NCBI RefSeq assembly: GCF_945957345.1
Contig: NZ_CAMFKW010000029.1
Coordinates: forward strand, 1-64,000
Source: an uncultured Allobosea sp.
Lineage (GTDB): Bacteria; Pseudomonadota; Alphaproteobacteria; Rhizobiales; Beijerinckiaceae
Reading direction: 5' to 3'
DNA length: 64,000 nt
A program made the translations under genes and the position numbers. Position 1 is the stretch's first letter; every line of letters starts with the position of its first letter. The notes below the pieces were generated by a model. That model saw only the letters and a list, made by a program, of their open reading frames with translations. It did no database searches and was not told the origin of the DNA. This document shows, one piece after another, positions 45,196 through 53,925 of the stretch.

Positions 45196-46090
45196 TCAGA
45201 CCCTGGGAGCGCGCCCGCATCTGACCGACAAGGAGCGTGAAGGCGTCATCGACTGGTCGTCCGGCCCGCGGCGCTTCATCACGCTCTACCTGCCGCTGTC
45301 GCTGTTCCTGCTCGTGCTGCTGTTCCCGTTCTACTGGATGGCGATCACGGCGATCAAACCGAACGCCGAACTGCTCGACTACAAGAACAACAACCCGTTC
45401 TGGGTGAAGTCGCCGACGCTGGAGAACATCCACAAGCTGCTCTTCCAGACGGACTATCCGCAATGGCTGTGGACCACGATGATGGTTGCCGCCGTGGCGA
45501 CGGCGCTCTCGCTGTTCTCCAGCGTGCTTGCGGCCTATGCGATCCAGCGCCTGCGGTTCAAGGGCTCGCAATATGTGGGTCTGGCGATCTATCTCGCCTA
45601 TCTCGTGCCGCCCTCGATCCTGTTCATCCCGCTGGCGACGCTGATCTTCCAGTTCGGCCTGTTCGACTCGCCGCTGGCGCTGATCCTGACCTATCCGACC
45701 TTCCTGATCCCGTTCTGCACCTGGCTCCTGATCGGCTATTTCAAGTCGATCCCCTACGAGCTTGAGGAATGCGCGATGATCGACGGGGCGACGCGCCTGC
45801 AGACGCTGTGGCGAATCACACTGCCGCTCGCCATGCCCGGCTTGATCTCGGCCGGCATCTTCGCCTTCACCCTGTCCTGGAACGAGTTCATCTATGCGCT
45901 CGCCTTCATCCAGTCGGCGGAGAAGAAGACGGTTCCGGTCGCGGTGCTGACCCAGCTCGTCGAGGGCGACGTCTATCACTGGGGCTCGCTGATGGCCGGC
46001 GCGCTGCTCGGCTCGATCCCGGTCGCGATCCTCTATTCCTTCTTTGTCGACTACTACGTCGCGTCCATGACGGGTGCCGTGAAGGAGTAA
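45188..46090 (+). CDS. Sugar ABC transporter permease (MalG type)
   Basis: A 300-residue permease, EAA loop ECAMIDGATRLQTLWRITLP (key G in DGA), six helices and the MalG-type C-terminus DYYVASMTGAVKE. A good AGGGGGAAG ribosome site lies inside the end of the upstream gene. Completes the importer. Confidence 0.92.
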   Translation: MTDQTLGARPHLTDKEREGVIDWSSGPRRFITLYLPLSLFLLVLLFPFYWMAITAIKPNAELLDYKNNNPFWVKSPTLENIHKLLFQTDYPQWLWTTMMVAAVATALSLFSSVLAAYAIQRLRFKGSQYVGLAIYLAYLVPPSILFIPLATLIFQFGLFDSPLALILTYPTFLIPFCTWLLIGYFKSIPYELEECAMIDGATRLQTLWRITLPLAMPGLISAGIFAFTLSWNEFIYALAFIQSAEKKTVPVAVLTQLVEGDVYHWGSLMAGALLGSIPVAILYSFFVDYYVASMTGAVKE

Positions 46091-46113
46091 CCGGCGTTCG
46101 CGCCGGATTTCTT
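46091..46113 (+). terminator. Terminator after the sugar ABC operon
   Basis: CCGGCG, UUCG tetraloop, CGCCGG, then ATTTCTT. Short but very stable tetraloop hairpin just after the stop codon. Confidence 0.6.
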
Positions 46114-46163
46114 GCGGGCATGGCGTGAGCTGTGCCCGCTTTCGTTCCGAGAGTGTCTGCCTT

Positions 46164-47069
46164 ATGTCCGCTCAACCGATATCCAGCATCGCCTTCGTCG
46201 GGCTCGGCGCCATGGGCGCGCCGATGGCCGAGAACCTCGTCAAGAAGCAGTTCCGCGTCACAGGCTTCGACATGCGCGAAGCGGCGCGTGATGCGCTCGT
46301 CGCAGCAGGTGGGCATGCGACGGCGAGCGCGAAGGACGCGGCCAGTGGTGCCGAGGCGCTGGTGCTGATGGTCGTCAACGCCGCGCAGGCGCGCTCCGTG
46401 CTGTTCGAGGCAGGGGCGTTGGATGCTCTGGCGCCGGGCGCGATCGTGATCCTGATGGCGACCTGCCCGCCGGGCGAGGCCGAGGCGATTGCGGCGGAGG
46501 TCACGAAGACCGGGCGGCACTTTATCGACGCGCCGGTCTCAGGCGGTGTGAACGGTGCGCGCAATGCGACGCTGACCATCATGGTCGGTGCGCCCAGCGA
46601 CAGCTTCGCACGTGCGAAGCCGCTGCTCGATGCGCTCGGCGACAAGGTCTTCCATGTCGGCGAAAAGGCCGGGCAGGGCGCGACGGTGAAGACCGTGAAC
46701 CAGCTCCTCGCCGGCGTGCATATCGCGGTCGCGGCCGAGGCCCTGTCGCTGGCCGAGAAGGCCGGGATCGACGGGCGCCTGCTCTTCGAGATCATGGGCG
46801 GCTCGGCCGCCTCGTCCTGGATGCTCAGGGATCGCGGGCCGCGCATGCACGAGCCCGATCCGGTGGTGGCGAGTGCCGTCGACATCTTCGTCAAGGACCT
46901 CGGCATCGTGCTCGATGCCGGACGTGCCGCGAAGACGGCGCTGCCGCTGGCCGCGGCGGCGCATCAGATGTTTCTCTCGGCGTCCGGTCTCGGTCATGGC
47001 GGACGCGACGATTCGCAGGTTGTGCGGGCCTACCGCGCGCTCAATGCGAAGCCCGCGAACGATGAGTGA
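46164..47069 (+). CDS. L-threonate dehydrogenase-like beta-hydroxyacid dehydrogenase
   Basis: A 301-residue NAD-dependent enzyme of the 3-hydroxyisobutyrate dehydrogenase family. The Rossmann motif is VGLGAMGAPMA; substrate site DAPVSGGVNGARNATL; the catalytic lysine is in VKTVNQLLAGVHIAVAAEA, which with SAVDIFVKDLGIVLD is closest to LtnD. Oxidation of a four-carbon or six-carbon sugar acid taken up by the ABC importer just upstream is a reasonable idea. The kinase and decarboxylase partners of the threonate pathway are not in the window. Confidence 0.85.
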   Translation: MSAQPISSIAFVGLGAMGAPMAENLVKKQFRVTGFDMREAARDALVAAGGHATASAKDAASGAEALVLMVVNAAQARSVLFEAGALDALAPGAIVILMATCPPGEAEAIAAEVTKTGRHFIDAPVSGGVNGARNATLTIMVGAPSDSFARAKPLLDALGDKVFHVGEKAGQGATVKTVNQLLAGVHIAVAAEALSLAEKAGIDGRLLFEIMGGSAASSWMLRDRGPRMHEPDPVVASAVDIFVKDLGIVLDAGRAAKTALPLAAAAHQMFLSASGLGHGGRDDSQVVRAYRALNAKPANDE

Positions 47070-47098
47070 AGGGCGTTGGCTCGATGGCGGACATCCTC

Positions 47099-47216
47099 AG
47101 CCCTCATCCTGAGGAGCGCTTCGGAGAAGCGCGTCTCGAAGGAGGTTCCAGGAGGCTCCCGAGCACGCTGGAACCTCCTTCGAGACGGCCCTGCGGGCCT
47201 CCTCAGGATGAGGGCT
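47099..47216. repeat. 118-bp long palindromic intergenic repeat
   Basis: Outer arms AGCCCTCATCCTGAGGAG (47099-47116) and its perfect complement (47199-47216), plus inner arms of 19 bp (47133-47151 and 47168-47186, beginning GTCTCGAAGGAGG) with a 16-base loop. Transcribed either way it forms a long cruciform hairpin between the convergent dehydrogenase and LacI genes. It looks like the dispersed REP-type element common in Bosea and relatives; only one copy is in this window. Confidence 0.85.
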
Positions 47217-47230
47217 TGAGAGATAGGCCT

Positions 47231-48301
47231 CTAGCGCGGCGGCGGGCAGGTCGTTCCGCGGACGATGAGCGCGGGCGTCAGCAGCAGGCGTTGCGCCGGG
47301 GCGGTGGGATCGGCGATGCGGTTCAGCAGGAACTCGGCCGATTTGGCGCCCATGTCGTTCTGGAAGTTGAAGATGGTGGTCAGCGCCGGGAACCACTGTG
47401 CGGCCTCCTTCACGTCGTCGCAGCCGACGATCGAGAAATCGCGGCCGGCCTCCAGCCCGCGATGGCGCAGGCCGAGCATGGCACCGAAGGCGGCGAGATC
47501 ATTCATGCAGGTGGCGGCGGTCGGCGGATCATGGGCATCGAGCACCTTCTGGATGCCCTTCAGCCCGTTCTCGCGGGTGCCGTAGTCGAAATGGACGAGA
47601 GCGGGATCGAAGGGCAGGCCGTGGCGGGCGAGCGCGTCGCGATAGCCTGCATAGCGGTTGCGGCCGGTCGAGATGTTCTCGTTGGCGCAGAGGAAGGCGA
47701 TACGGCGGTGGCCAAGCCCGATCAGGTGCTCCACCGCCAGATTGGCGCCGTGGCGATCGTCGGCGCCGACGAAATCGAGACCGAGCTCGGGGATCTCGCG
47801 CGAGAGCTGCACGATCGGGACGCCGGCATCGATCAGGGGAGCGAGGCTCTCCGCCGTGCTACCGCCGGCCGAGCACAGGACCATACCGTCCGGCCGGTAT
47901 TCGGCGAGCGTGCCGAGCACGCGCTGCTGCCGGTTGAGGTCCTCGGCATAGGTCCCGAGGAGGATCGAGCGGTCGTAGCGGCCAGCGGTTTCCTCGATCG
48001 CCGCGAGCAATTCGGCGAAATAGGGATTGGTGATGTCGTGGAAGCCGACGCCGATGATGTTGGTGCGGTCGGTGCGCAGCGAGGCGGCGCTGCGGTTGTA
48101 GCTGTAGCCCATCTCGCGGGCGATCTCGCGCACGCGGTTGCGGGTCGCTTCTGCGACGAGCGGCGAGCCGCGCAGGGCCAGCGACACCGTTGCGGTCGAG
48201 ACCGAGAGACGCTCGGCGATGACCTGAAGCGTGACGCGGCTGCGGCCGGCAGGTGGCGGGCTATTGGGCTGTCGGGGCCCGGGCGGGTCGCTGGCAGTCA
48301 T
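47231..48301 (-). CDS. LacI family transcriptional regulator
   Basis: A 356-residue regulator. The helix-turn-helix is VTLQVIAERLSVSTATVSLALRG with the hinge helix SLRTDRTNIIGVG; the periplasmic-binding-like sugar domain follows (SREIPELGLDFVGADDRHG, NENISTGRNRYAGYRDAL). The ATG at 48301 follows the GTG-rich leader; 18 Pro/Ser-rich residues precede the DNA-binding domain. It is divergent from the second dehydrogenase at 48403, its likely target together with the sugar genes. Confidence 0.9.
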   Translation of the reverse strand: MTASDPPGPRQPNSPPPAGRSRVTLQVIAERLSVSTATVSLALRGSPLVAEATRNRVREIAREMGYSYNRSAASLRTDRTNIIGVGFHDITNPYFAELLAAIEETAGRYDRSILLGTYAEDLNRQQRVLGTLAEYRPDGMVLCSAGGSTAESLAPLIDAGVPIVQLSREIPELGLDFVGADDRHGANLAVEHLIGLGHRRIAFLCANENISTGRNRYAGYRDALARHGLPFDPALVHFDYGTRENGLKGIQKVLDAHDPPTAATCMNDLAAFGAMLGLRHRGLEAGRDFSIVGCDDVKEAAQWFPALTTIFNFQNDMGAKSAEFLLNRIADPTAPAQRLLLTPALIVRGTTCPPPR

Positions 48302-48402
48302 GACTCGTCCACACTGAGCGCGGGCCTCAGGGCCGGCTTCCGGTCCGGCCATTTCGCCGACTTCCGGCTCCATCTCAACCATATCAGCGGGAGAATTTGA
48401 AG

Positions 48403-49314
48403 ATGACTGCAACCAAAGAGTCCGTGGGCTTCATCGGCGTCGGCCTGATGGGGCAGGGCATGGCCCGCAATCTCCTCGACAAGGGCTTCCCGCTGACCGT
48501 GATGGGACATCGCAACCGCAAGCCGGTCGAGGAGCTGGTCGCGGCCGGTGCGGTCGAGGCCAAGACGCCGAAGGAGCTTGCTGCGCGCGCCGGGATCATC
48601 TTCCTGTGCGTGACCGGCTCGGCCCAGGTCGAGGCGGTGCTGAAAGGCGAGAACGGTATCGTCGCCGGAGCGAAGCCGGGCACCGTGATCGTAGACTGCT
48701 CGACCTCCGATCCGACGGTGACGGTGAAGCTCGCGGCGGAGCTGGAGGCGAAGGGCCTGCATCTCGCCGACGCTCCGCTCGGCGGCACGCCGGCGCAGGC
48801 GGCGCTCGGTCAGCTCTCGGCGATGGTCGGGGCGTCTTCCGAGGTGTTCGCCCGGATCAAGCCGGCCTGCGAGGCCTGGGCCCAGAAGATCGTGCATCTT
48901 GGGCCGGTCGGCGACGGCCACAAGATGAAGCTGATCAACAATTTCCTGTCGCTCGGCTATGCCGCGATCTATGCGGAGGCGCTGACGCTCGGCCAGAAGA
49001 TCGGGATCACGCCGCAGACCTTCGACAGCGTCATTCGCGGCAGCCGGATGGATTGCGGGTTCTATCAGACCTTCATGAAGTACGTTCTGGAGCGCGACCG
49101 AGACGCCCACAGGTTCACGCTGAGCAACGCGCTGAAGGACGTGCGCTATCTGGAGAGCGTGGCCAACGAGGCCGGCGTCGCCAATCCGGTCGGCAATGCC
49201 GTGAAGAACAGCTATGCCGCGGCCGTCGCAAGCGGCAAGGGCGAGGATTACGTGCCGATGCTCTCTGACTGGATCGCGGGGCTCAACGGCACCTCGCTTG
49301 CCGGCAAGGGTTGA
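48403..49314 (+). CDS. 3-hydroxyisobutyrate-dehydrogenase-like oxidoreductase
   Basis: A 303-residue NAD(P)-dependent beta-hydroxyacid dehydrogenase: GFIGVGLMGQGMARNLL, LADAPLGGTPAQAALG (substrate site) and catalytic lysine in GHKMKLINNFLS. The substrate-site sequence differs from that of the LtnD-like enzyme 1.3 kb away (APVSGGVNGA), so the two should use different acids. ATG at 48403 with GGGAGA 8 bases upstream. Its stop codon abuts that of the convergent racemase gene with no base between. Confidence 0.88.
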   Translation: MTATKESVGFIGVGLMGQGMARNLLDKGFPLTVMGHRNRKPVEELVAAGAVEAKTPKELAARAGIIFLCVTGSAQVEAVLKGENGIVAGAKPGTVIVDCSTSDPTVTVKLAAELEAKGLHLADAPLGGTPAQAALGQLSAMVGASSEVFARIKPACEAWAQKIVHLGPVGDGHKMKLINNFLSLGYAAIYAEALTLGQKIGITPQTFDSVIRGSRMDCGFYQTFMKYVLERDRDAHRFTLSNALKDVRYLESVANEAGVANPVGNAVKNSYAAAVASGKGEDYVPMLSDWIAGLNGTSLAGKG

Positions 49315-50079
49315 TCAGCCGCGTTCAGGCTGCGCCAGCAGTTGTGACAGGCCGTCCGAAAGCCCGACGCTGGCGACCGGTGCGGGGAAGGCGAGGTCGC
49401 CCTCCTGCGGCTTCGGCCGGGGCCGGTCAAGTTCGGCCAGCAGCATGCGGATGCCGGCCTCGGCCGAGCAGATCACGGGCACGTCGACATGCGGCTGGAC
49501 GCGGGGCGCGAGCCCCGCAAGCCCGGCCCCACCAAGGATGACGGCGCCTGCGCCATCACGTTTGGCAACCCGGCGGCAGGCCTCGGCCAGCATGGCGATC
49601 GAGCCGTTGGGATCGCGGGCGATATCGGCGCCGGTGGGGGCGACGGTCTCGACGGCGGCGAGACGGTCACCCAGCCCGATCGAGCCGACGAATTCATGCA
49701 GCATCGGCCCCCAGCGCTCGCCGCCGGTGACGATGGCGAAGCGCTCGGCCTTCTTCGCGGCATAGCGGCTGCTGGCCTCGGCCATGCCGATCACCGGGAT
49801 CCGCGCCATTTCCTTGAGTGCCAGCAGGCCAGGGTCGCCGAAACAGGCGAGGTAGACGCCGTCGCAATCCTGGCCATGCTCGGCGAAGGCTTCGAGCGCG
49901 GCATGGGCGGCGATGACGCCGGAACTGCGGCTGGCGATGTAATGCGCTCCGAAGCGGCCGGTGGCCGGCACGAGCTCAGCCCCAGCCGGCAGATAGGGCT
50001 GGACCACGCGGGTCACCAGCGCCGTCATTTCCGGCATCGTGTTGGGGTTCAGCAGGAGAATGCGCAAGCGAGGCCTCAC
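49315..50079 (-). CDS. Asp/Glu/hydantoin racemase family protein
   Basis: A 254-residue racemase-superfamily protein. The N-terminal block is ILLLNPNT; the first catalytic cysteine is in VYLACFGDPGL; the second conserved position reads AVILGGAGLAGLA, in which the usual cysteine is glycine, as in hydantoin racemase relatives and also maleate-isomerase-like proteins. So one acid/base residue may be absent. The start is GTG at 50079 and overlaps the end of a short upstream frame by GTGA. Confidence 0.8.
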   Translation of the reverse strand: MRPRLRILLLNPNTMPEMTALVTRVVQPYLPAGAELVPATGRFGAHYIASRSSGVIAAHAALEAFAEHGQDCDGVYLACFGDPGLLALKEMARIPVIGMAEASSRYAAKKAERFAIVTGGERWGPMLHEFVGSIGLGDRLAAVETVAPTGADIARDPNGSIAMLAEACRRVAKRDGAGAVILGGAGLAGLAPRVQPHVDVPVICSAEAGIRMLLAELDRPRPKPQEGDLAFPAPVASVGLSDGLSQLLAQPERG

Positions 50080-50331
50080 AATCCGTAATCCAGCCGCAAG
50101 GCGTCGCCGGTCGTGCGATCGGGCAATGGGAGTGCTGCGGCTGTCAGGAGCGAACGGTGTGTCATCGATTTGAAATCACAGCAGATGTGCCGTTCGGCTC
50201 GCAAGCGGGTGAATGGAGAAACAGTGCTTCCATTCCGGCACGGCCGGTCCTCTCGGCACTGCCCGGCGTTCTCGCATCCCATGGCGTTCGCAGCAAGGGC
50301 GAGATGGGCCGGCCGGTCATGTCGTTGCGCC
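50080..50331. other. Region between the CoA-transferase and racemase genes
   Basis: About 250 bp on a shared strand. A short minus-strand frame (ATG near 50162) encodes MTHRSLLTAAALPLPDRTTG and ends LRLDYGL with its TGA overlapping the racemase GTG. It has no ribosome site. It could be the last piece of a deleted gene or a leader peptide; I do not call it. Confidence 0.3.
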
Positions 50332-51465
50332 CTATGTCGGTGGCGATGTTTCGTGCTTGGCGGGATGGCTCGGCGCCGGCTTCGTAATCGCGCATGGCGT
50401 TCGACTGAAGCGGATCGGCGGCTTCGTGGTGACCAGACGACCCTCCTGGGGATGTTCCACGGTCTCGAAGAAGCCCGTCGCCTTCAGATGCGGATCGTCC
50501 AGCAGGTCGTCGAGCGTGTTGACGGCGGAGCAAGGCACGTCGATCCGGCCGAGGATCGCTAGCCATTCGGCGGAAGAGCGATGCGACAGGCACTCCGCGA
50601 GGCGCTCATAGAGCGTGTCGATCATCGCGGCGCGGGCGGCGCTCTCGCCGAGCGCGGGTTCGGTCGCCCAATCCTCGCGTCCGGCCGCCTGGAACAGGGC
50701 GCGCCAATGTGTGGCCGTATAGGGCATGACGGCGATGAAGCCGTCCGCAGTGCGGTAGGGCCGGCGATGCCGCGAGAGGACGCGGGAATAGCCGCTTGCG
50801 CCGAGCGCGGGTTCGAAGCTGCGGCCGCCGAGATGCTCGACCGCGAGGAAGGAGACCATCGCCTCGAACATCGGCACTTCGATCGCCTGGCCTTCGCCCG
50901 AGACCGCCCGGTGATAGAGGGCGGCATTGATCGCGCTGACGGCGAAGAGAGCAGTCGTCTTGTCGGCGACGATGGTCGGCGCATAGGCCGGCGCGTCGCC
51001 GGTGCGTTGTGCGAGTGCAGCCCAACCCGAGGCGGCCTGGATGACGTCGTCATAGGCCGGCCGGTCGCGATAGGGCCCGTCCTGCCCGAAGCCGACGATG
51101 GCGCAGTAGATCAGGCGCGGATGCTGGGCGAGCAGCGTCTCCGGATCGAGCCCGTAACGGCGGGCAGCCTCCATCCGCATGTTGTGGATGAAGACGTCGG
51201 CTCTGGCGATGAGTTCGCGCAGATGCGCCAAGTCCTCGGCCGATCTCATGTCGAGCACGATGCTGCGCTTGTTGCGATTGCAGTTGAGGAAGGCCGCACC
51301 CATGCCCGGCGTGCGGGCGGGGCCGGGCGCGCGCATGATGTCGCCGCCGGGCGGCTCGATCTTGAGTACGTCGGCGCCCATGTCGCCCAACGTCTGGGTC
51401 GCATAGGGACCGGCGATGACCGTGGTCAGGTCGACGATCTTGATCCCGTCCAGCGGTCCCGGCAT
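50332..51465 (-). CDS. CaiB/BaiF family CoA-transferase
   Basis: A 377-residue class III CoA-transferase: VIAGPYATQTLGDMGADVLKIEPPGGD, RNKRSIVLDMRS and the catalytic aspartate in RPAYDDVIQAASGWAAL. LGRIDVPCSAVNTLDDLLDDPHL marks the C-terminal domain. It moves CoA between carboxylic acids without forming free CoA. The ATG at 51465 fits the family start (MPGPLDGIKIVDLT). It is divergent from the amidohydrolase gene and leads toward the racemase gene. Confidence 0.92.
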   Translation of the reverse strand: MPGPLDGIKIVDLTTVIAGPYATQTLGDMGADVLKIEPPGGDIMRAPGPARTPGMGAAFLNCNRNKRSIVLDMRSAEDLAHLRELIARADVFIHNMRMEAARRYGLDPETLLAQHPRLIYCAIVGFGQDGPYRDRPAYDDVIQAASGWAALAQRTGDAPAYAPTIVADKTTALFAVSAINAALYHRAVSGEGQAIEVPMFEAMVSFLAVEHLGGRSFEPALGASGYSRVLSRHRRPYRTADGFIAVMPYTATHWRALFQAAGREDWATEPALGESAARAAMIDTLYERLAECLSHRSSAEWLAILGRIDVPCSAVNTLDDLLDDPHLKATGFFETVEHPQEGRLVTTKPPIRFSRTPCAITKPAPSHPAKHETSPPT

Positions 51466-51676
51466 GCGCGTGCGAATCTCCGTTCGGGACGCAGTGAAGC
51501 CGCCATCCACCCGAGGCGCAACGCTGCTCGAGACGGGGGCACCCCCGCCCCGCGCGCGGCGGGCGGCATGGAGCCGCAAAGTGCGCTTTTTACGCTGTCG
51601 ACAACTTGGATGCTGCGTGCATATCATGCTGCCGTCCGAAGCGGGTTCTCGCTGACAGGCATGTTCGGAGGCGGTG

Positions 51677-52912
51677 ATGACGATGCTGCATTTCAAGAAC
51701 TTCGCTTTGCTCGAACCCGGTTTCGCCGAGCTGCGCCAGGGCTACGAGCTCGTTGTCGAGGGCGACCAGATCCGCGAGCTTTCCGACAAGCCGCTGAAGC
51801 CGGCCAAGGCCGATGTGATCGATTGCGGCGGCCGCACGCTGATGCCCGGGCTGATCGACAGCCATGTCCATGTCTTCCTGTCCGAGGTCTATATCCGGAC
51901 GATGGAGAGCATGCCGCTGACGCTGATGACGGCGCGCGCTGTCCGGCTGATGAAGGGCATGCTCGATCGCGGCTTCACCAGCGTGCGCGATACGGGCGGT
52001 GCCGACTGGGGCATCAAGGAGGCGGTCGAGAAGGGCGATGTCGCCGGGCCGCGCCTGTTCATCGCTGGTGCCGCCATCGGCCCGACCGGCGGCCATAGCG
52101 ATCCGCGCCGGCGCACCGATTTCGGCGCGCGCTGCCACTGCTGTAACGCCATGGCCTATACGATGAACGTCTCCGACGGCGTCTCCTCGGTGCGCAAATC
52201 GGTGCGCGAGCAGATGCGGCTTGGCGCCGACCATATCAAGATCATGATGTCCGGCGGCGTCGCCAGCCCCTATGATCCGCTGGATTCGATGCAGTTCAGC
52301 GTCGACGAGGTGAAGACCGCGGTCGAGGAGGCGAAGGCCTTCGGCCGCTATGTCTGCGCCCACGCCTACACCCCGGAGGCGATCACGCGGGCGGCGCAAT
52401 GCGGCGTGCGCGCGATCGAGCACGGCAATCTGATCGACGACGCCTCGGCCAAGCTGATGGCCGAGAACAACATGTTCCTGACCGCCAATCTTGTCGCCTA
52501 TTACGCGATGAAGGAGCGGGCGGCCGAGTTCGGCATGACCAGCGACATGCTGGCCAAGAACGATCTCGTCATCGACGGCGGCCTGCGTTCCCTTGAAATC
52601 TGCAAGCGCGCCGGCGTGCCGGTCGCCTATGGCTCGGACCTGCTCGGCCAGTTGCAGAGCGAGCAGTCGCGCGAGTTCCTGCTGCGCCGCGAGGTGCTCT
52701 CGCCGCTGGAGATCATCCGCTCGGCGACGACGGTCGGCGCCCAGATCCTGCGCATGGAAGGCAAGCTCGGCACGGTCCAGACCGGTGCCTTCGCCGACCT
52801 GATCCTCGTCGACGGCGACCCGTTGAAGGATCTCGCGCTGTTCCAGGAGCAGGGCAAGCATCTGGCCGCGATCATGAAGGGCGGCGCCTTCCACAAGAAC
52901 ACGCTGCACTGA
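51677..52912 (+). CDS. Metal-dependent amidohydrolase
   Basis: A 411-residue hydrolase of the imidazolonepropionase/Xaa-Arg dipeptidase-like group. The metal sites are DSHVHVF (H63, H65), the likely carboxylated lysine in GADHIKIMMSGG, histidines in VCAHAYTP and AIEHGN, and aspartate in AYGSDLL. A cysteine cluster (ARCHCCNAM) follows TGGHSD. The C-terminal GKLGTVQTGAFADLILVDGDPL returns to the beta-sandwich domain. GGAGG is 5 bases before the ATG at 51677. Substrates in this group are peptides or acylated amino acids and lactams. Confidence 0.88.
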   Translation: MTMLHFKNFALLEPGFAELRQGYELVVEGDQIRELSDKPLKPAKADVIDCGGRTLMPGLIDSHVHVFLSEVYIRTMESMPLTLMTARAVRLMKGMLDRGFTSVRDTGGADWGIKEAVEKGDVAGPRLFIAGAAIGPTGGHSDPRRRTDFGARCHCCNAMAYTMNVSDGVSSVRKSVREQMRLGADHIKIMMSGGVASPYDPLDSMQFSVDEVKTAVEEAKAFGRYVCAHAYTPEAITRAAQCGVRAIEHGNLIDDASAKLMAENNMFLTANLVAYYAMKERAAEFGMTSDMLAKNDLVIDGGLRSLEICKRAGVPVAYGSDLLGQLQSEQSREFLLRREVLSPLEIIRSATTVGAQILRMEGKLGTVQTGAFADLILVDGDPLKDLALFQEQGKHLAAIMKGGAFHKNTLH

Positions 52913-52957
52913 AAGCCTGCCCGTCAATCGGGCGCGGCATGACGGAAATGCAGGCTT
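52913..52957 (+). terminator. Nested hairpin after the amidohydrolase gene
   Basis: AAGCCTGC-CCGTCA pairs with TGACGG-aaat-GCAGGCTT, a two-part stem with a four-base bulge. It starts at the stop codon. The following T-run is weak (CACTGTTTG). Confidence 0.5.
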
Positions 52958-53072
52958 CACTGTTTGTAAGTGGCGTCGCACACTGCCGCTCAAACGAGGG
53001 GATGGTCTTGACCTTCAGAGCGGACAAAAGGCGGCAGGGAACAGGAATGCCCTGCCACAGGGGAACAACCGG

Positions 53073-53888
53073 ATGAGCGGCCGTTCGCCGCGCATCGGGC
53101 GCTATGCGCTGAACGGTGCCGCCGGGCTGTCGCTCGGCTTCATCCTGCTTCCCCTGATCTTCGTGACCTGGCTCGCCTTTTTCCGGCAGGAGATTCCCTC
53201 CTTTCCGCCGGAGGGCTACTCGCTGAAATGGTTCTCCGGGGCCGCTGAGAACAAATCCTTCATCGACGGCTTCGTGCTGAGCGTGCAGGTCGCCGTGGCG
53301 GCGACGCTGATCGGCCTGCTGCTCGGGGTGCCGGCGAGCCTTGCCCTGGTGCGCCACCGCATCCCTTTAGGGGGTGGTATCAGCACGCTCCTGCTGCTGC
53401 CTCTGGTGATGCCGGGCATCGTGCTGGGCACCGCGACCTATGTCTTCCAGATCGAGGTCGAGATCGCCACGGAATGGCAGGTGATGGGCTCGCTCGCCGG
53501 GCTCGTCGCGGCGCATACGCTGGTCGTGATCCCCTGGGTGGTGCGATTGGTGACGGCGAGCCTCGTCGGCTTCGACCGCTCGATCGAGGAAGCCGCGCAG
53601 AATCTGGGCGCCGGCCCGGTCACGACCTTCTGGCGGGTGACGCTGCCGAGCATCCGGCCGGGCATCGTGGCCGCCGCGTTGTTCAGCTTCGTGACCTCGT
53701 TCGGCAATCTCGAGATGAGCCTGTTCCTGGTCGGGCCAGGGCGCACGACGCTGCCGATCGCGATCCTCCAGTATCTCGAATGGAAGATCGATCCGACGGT
53801 AGCGGCGGCCTCGCTCATTCAGATCGTTCTGATCGGCGTCGCGATGGTCGTGACCGATCGCTATGTCAAATTGAGCCGGGTGGTGTGA
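53073..53888 (+). CDS. Polyamine/opine-type ABC transporter permease (PotC type)
   Basis: A 271-residue permease with six helices, and EAA loop EEAAQNLGAGPVTTFWRVTLP (G in LGA). PSFPPEGYSLKWFSG is characteristic of the PotC branch (spermidine, putrescine, opine carriers). It is separated from the partner permease by the ATPase and binding protein, an unusual order. Confidence 0.9.
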   Translation: MSGRSPRIGRYALNGAAGLSLGFILLPLIFVTWLAFFRQEIPSFPPEGYSLKWFSGAAENKSFIDGFVLSVQVAVAATLIGLLLGVPASLALVRHRIPLGGGISTLLLLPLVMPGIVLGTATYVFQIEVEIATEWQVMGSLAGLVAAHTLVVIPWVVRLVTASLVGFDRSIEEAAQNLGAGPVTTFWRVTLPSIRPGIVAAALFSFVTSFGNLEMSLFLVGPGRTTLPIAILQYLEWKIDPTVAAASLIQIVLIGVAMVVTDRYVKLSRVV

Positions 53889-53891
53889 ACG

Positions 53892-53925
53892 GATGGCAAG
53901 TTCCTAACGATGGCGAGATCCTAAC
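53892..53925 (+). repeat. Tandem 17-bp repeat over the start region of the ATPase gene
   Basis: GATGGCAAGTTCCTAAC and GATGGCGAGATCCTAAC sit head-to-tail (15 of 17 identical) directly before the GTG start. Each unit holds an ATG with a stop codon four codons later (M-A-S-S and M-A-R-S), and the real start reads GTGGCACG, again similar to the beginning of the unit. Confidence 0.7.
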
